This document shows positions 63,836-64,000 of a stretch of DNA of 64,000 bases, one piece after another; position 1 is the stretch's first letter; each line of letters begins with the position of its first letter. The notes below the pieces were generated by a model. The model ran no database searches and was not told the origin of the DNA. It saw only the letters and a list, made by a program, of their open reading frames with translations. The DNA comes from Parasedimentitalea marina. Its GTDB lineage: Bacteria > Pseudomonadota > Alphaproteobacteria > Rhodobacterales > Rhodobacteraceae. The translations under genes were made by a program, and so were the position numbers. The stretch spans positions 930,001 to 994,000 of the forward strand of contig NZ_CP033219.1 of NCBI RefSeq assembly GCF_004006175.1, in the 5' to 3' direction.

Positions 63836-64000
63836 ATGGCGCTTGATCGCTGGATCGCATTGATCATCCTGATGATCTGCATGGCCTATGGATATGCGGC
63901 CTTTTTCACCCTGGACGTCGGGCTGCCGCCGTTCATGCAACGCAATGCCATCTGGCCCAGCACCTTCCCCAAGGTCTTGGTGGTCCTGGCGATTGCCTGC
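63836..64000 (+). CDS. tctB: TTT transporter small membrane subunit, 5' part (cut by window end)
   Basis: 55 residues visible, open to the window end. GGAGG lies about 7 nt before the ATG. The first helix begins at WIALIILMICMAYGYAAFF, then GLPPFMQRNAIWPSTFPKVL, a TctB-like opening with the second helix starting at the end. Pairs with a large TctA permease expected beyond the window. Confidence 0.85.
   Translation, partial: MALDRWIALIILMICMAYGYAAFFTLDVGLPPFMQRNAIWPSTFPKVLVVLAIAC

Overview
The window looks like a chromosomal segment of a Rhodobacterales alphaproteobacterium (roseobacter group). This rests on gene content and order: an ilvC/Lrp pair, a carA/yqeY pair, a ureD-A-B-C-E-F-G operon facing a urtABCDE operon, several TRAP, TTT and LIV-type importers, and an AA_synth family pair. 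Coding density is high and the GC content looks moderately high. I see no rRNA, tRNA, CRISPR array, insertion sequence or prophage. Assignments are by eye from motifs; no database search was run.

Layout. 1-13.7 kb is mostly housekeeping: the 3' end of folP, glmM, a DMT exporter, ilvC with two divergent Lrp regulators, a class V aminotransferase, an M50-like membrane peptidase, a UbiH-type hydroxylase, a HAD nucleotidase, a GntR regulator, an MshEN-GT2 glycosyltransferase, carA and yqeY. 13.8-26.6 kb is a urea island: urease structural and accessory genes on the minus strand, divergent from the urea ABC importer urtABCDE. A DUF1127 gene and a tiny His-rich membrane peptide sit inside the urease operon.

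27.4-42.8 kb appears to be one catabolic regulon: a LIV-type ABC importer, an unknown membrane protein, an enamidase-like amidohydrolase, a MarR regulator and a six-gene operon (FAD subunit, fused 2Fe-2S/molybdopterin hydroxylase, 6-hydroxynicotinate reductase homologue, UPF0280 protein, two AA_synth proteins). Together these could hydroxylate, reduce and open a nicotinate-like ring. A 15-bp motif recurs at four promoters of this region, about 30 nt before three start codons, and overlaps likely -10 boxes. It is a good candidate for the MarR operator.

42.9-52.0 kb is the most unusual part: a tightly packed minus-strand operon of a Ser/Thr kinase, an FHA protein, a PP2C phosphatase, three GTPases (one a 696-residue dynamin-like protein) and two unknown small proteins, one possibly Roadblock-like. 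No type VI secretion genes accompany it. I do not recognise it as a described system; it reads like a phospho-regulated, membrane-acting GTPase machine.

52.3-64.0 kb holds a transglutaminase-like protein, a DctPQM TRAP importer with a DadA-like oxidase, LysR and GntR regulators, and a TctDE two-component system with its own periplasmic binding protein, divergent from tctC and the start of tctB. Hairpins follow the binding-protein gene in all four transporter operons whose binding-protein/permease junction lies in the window.
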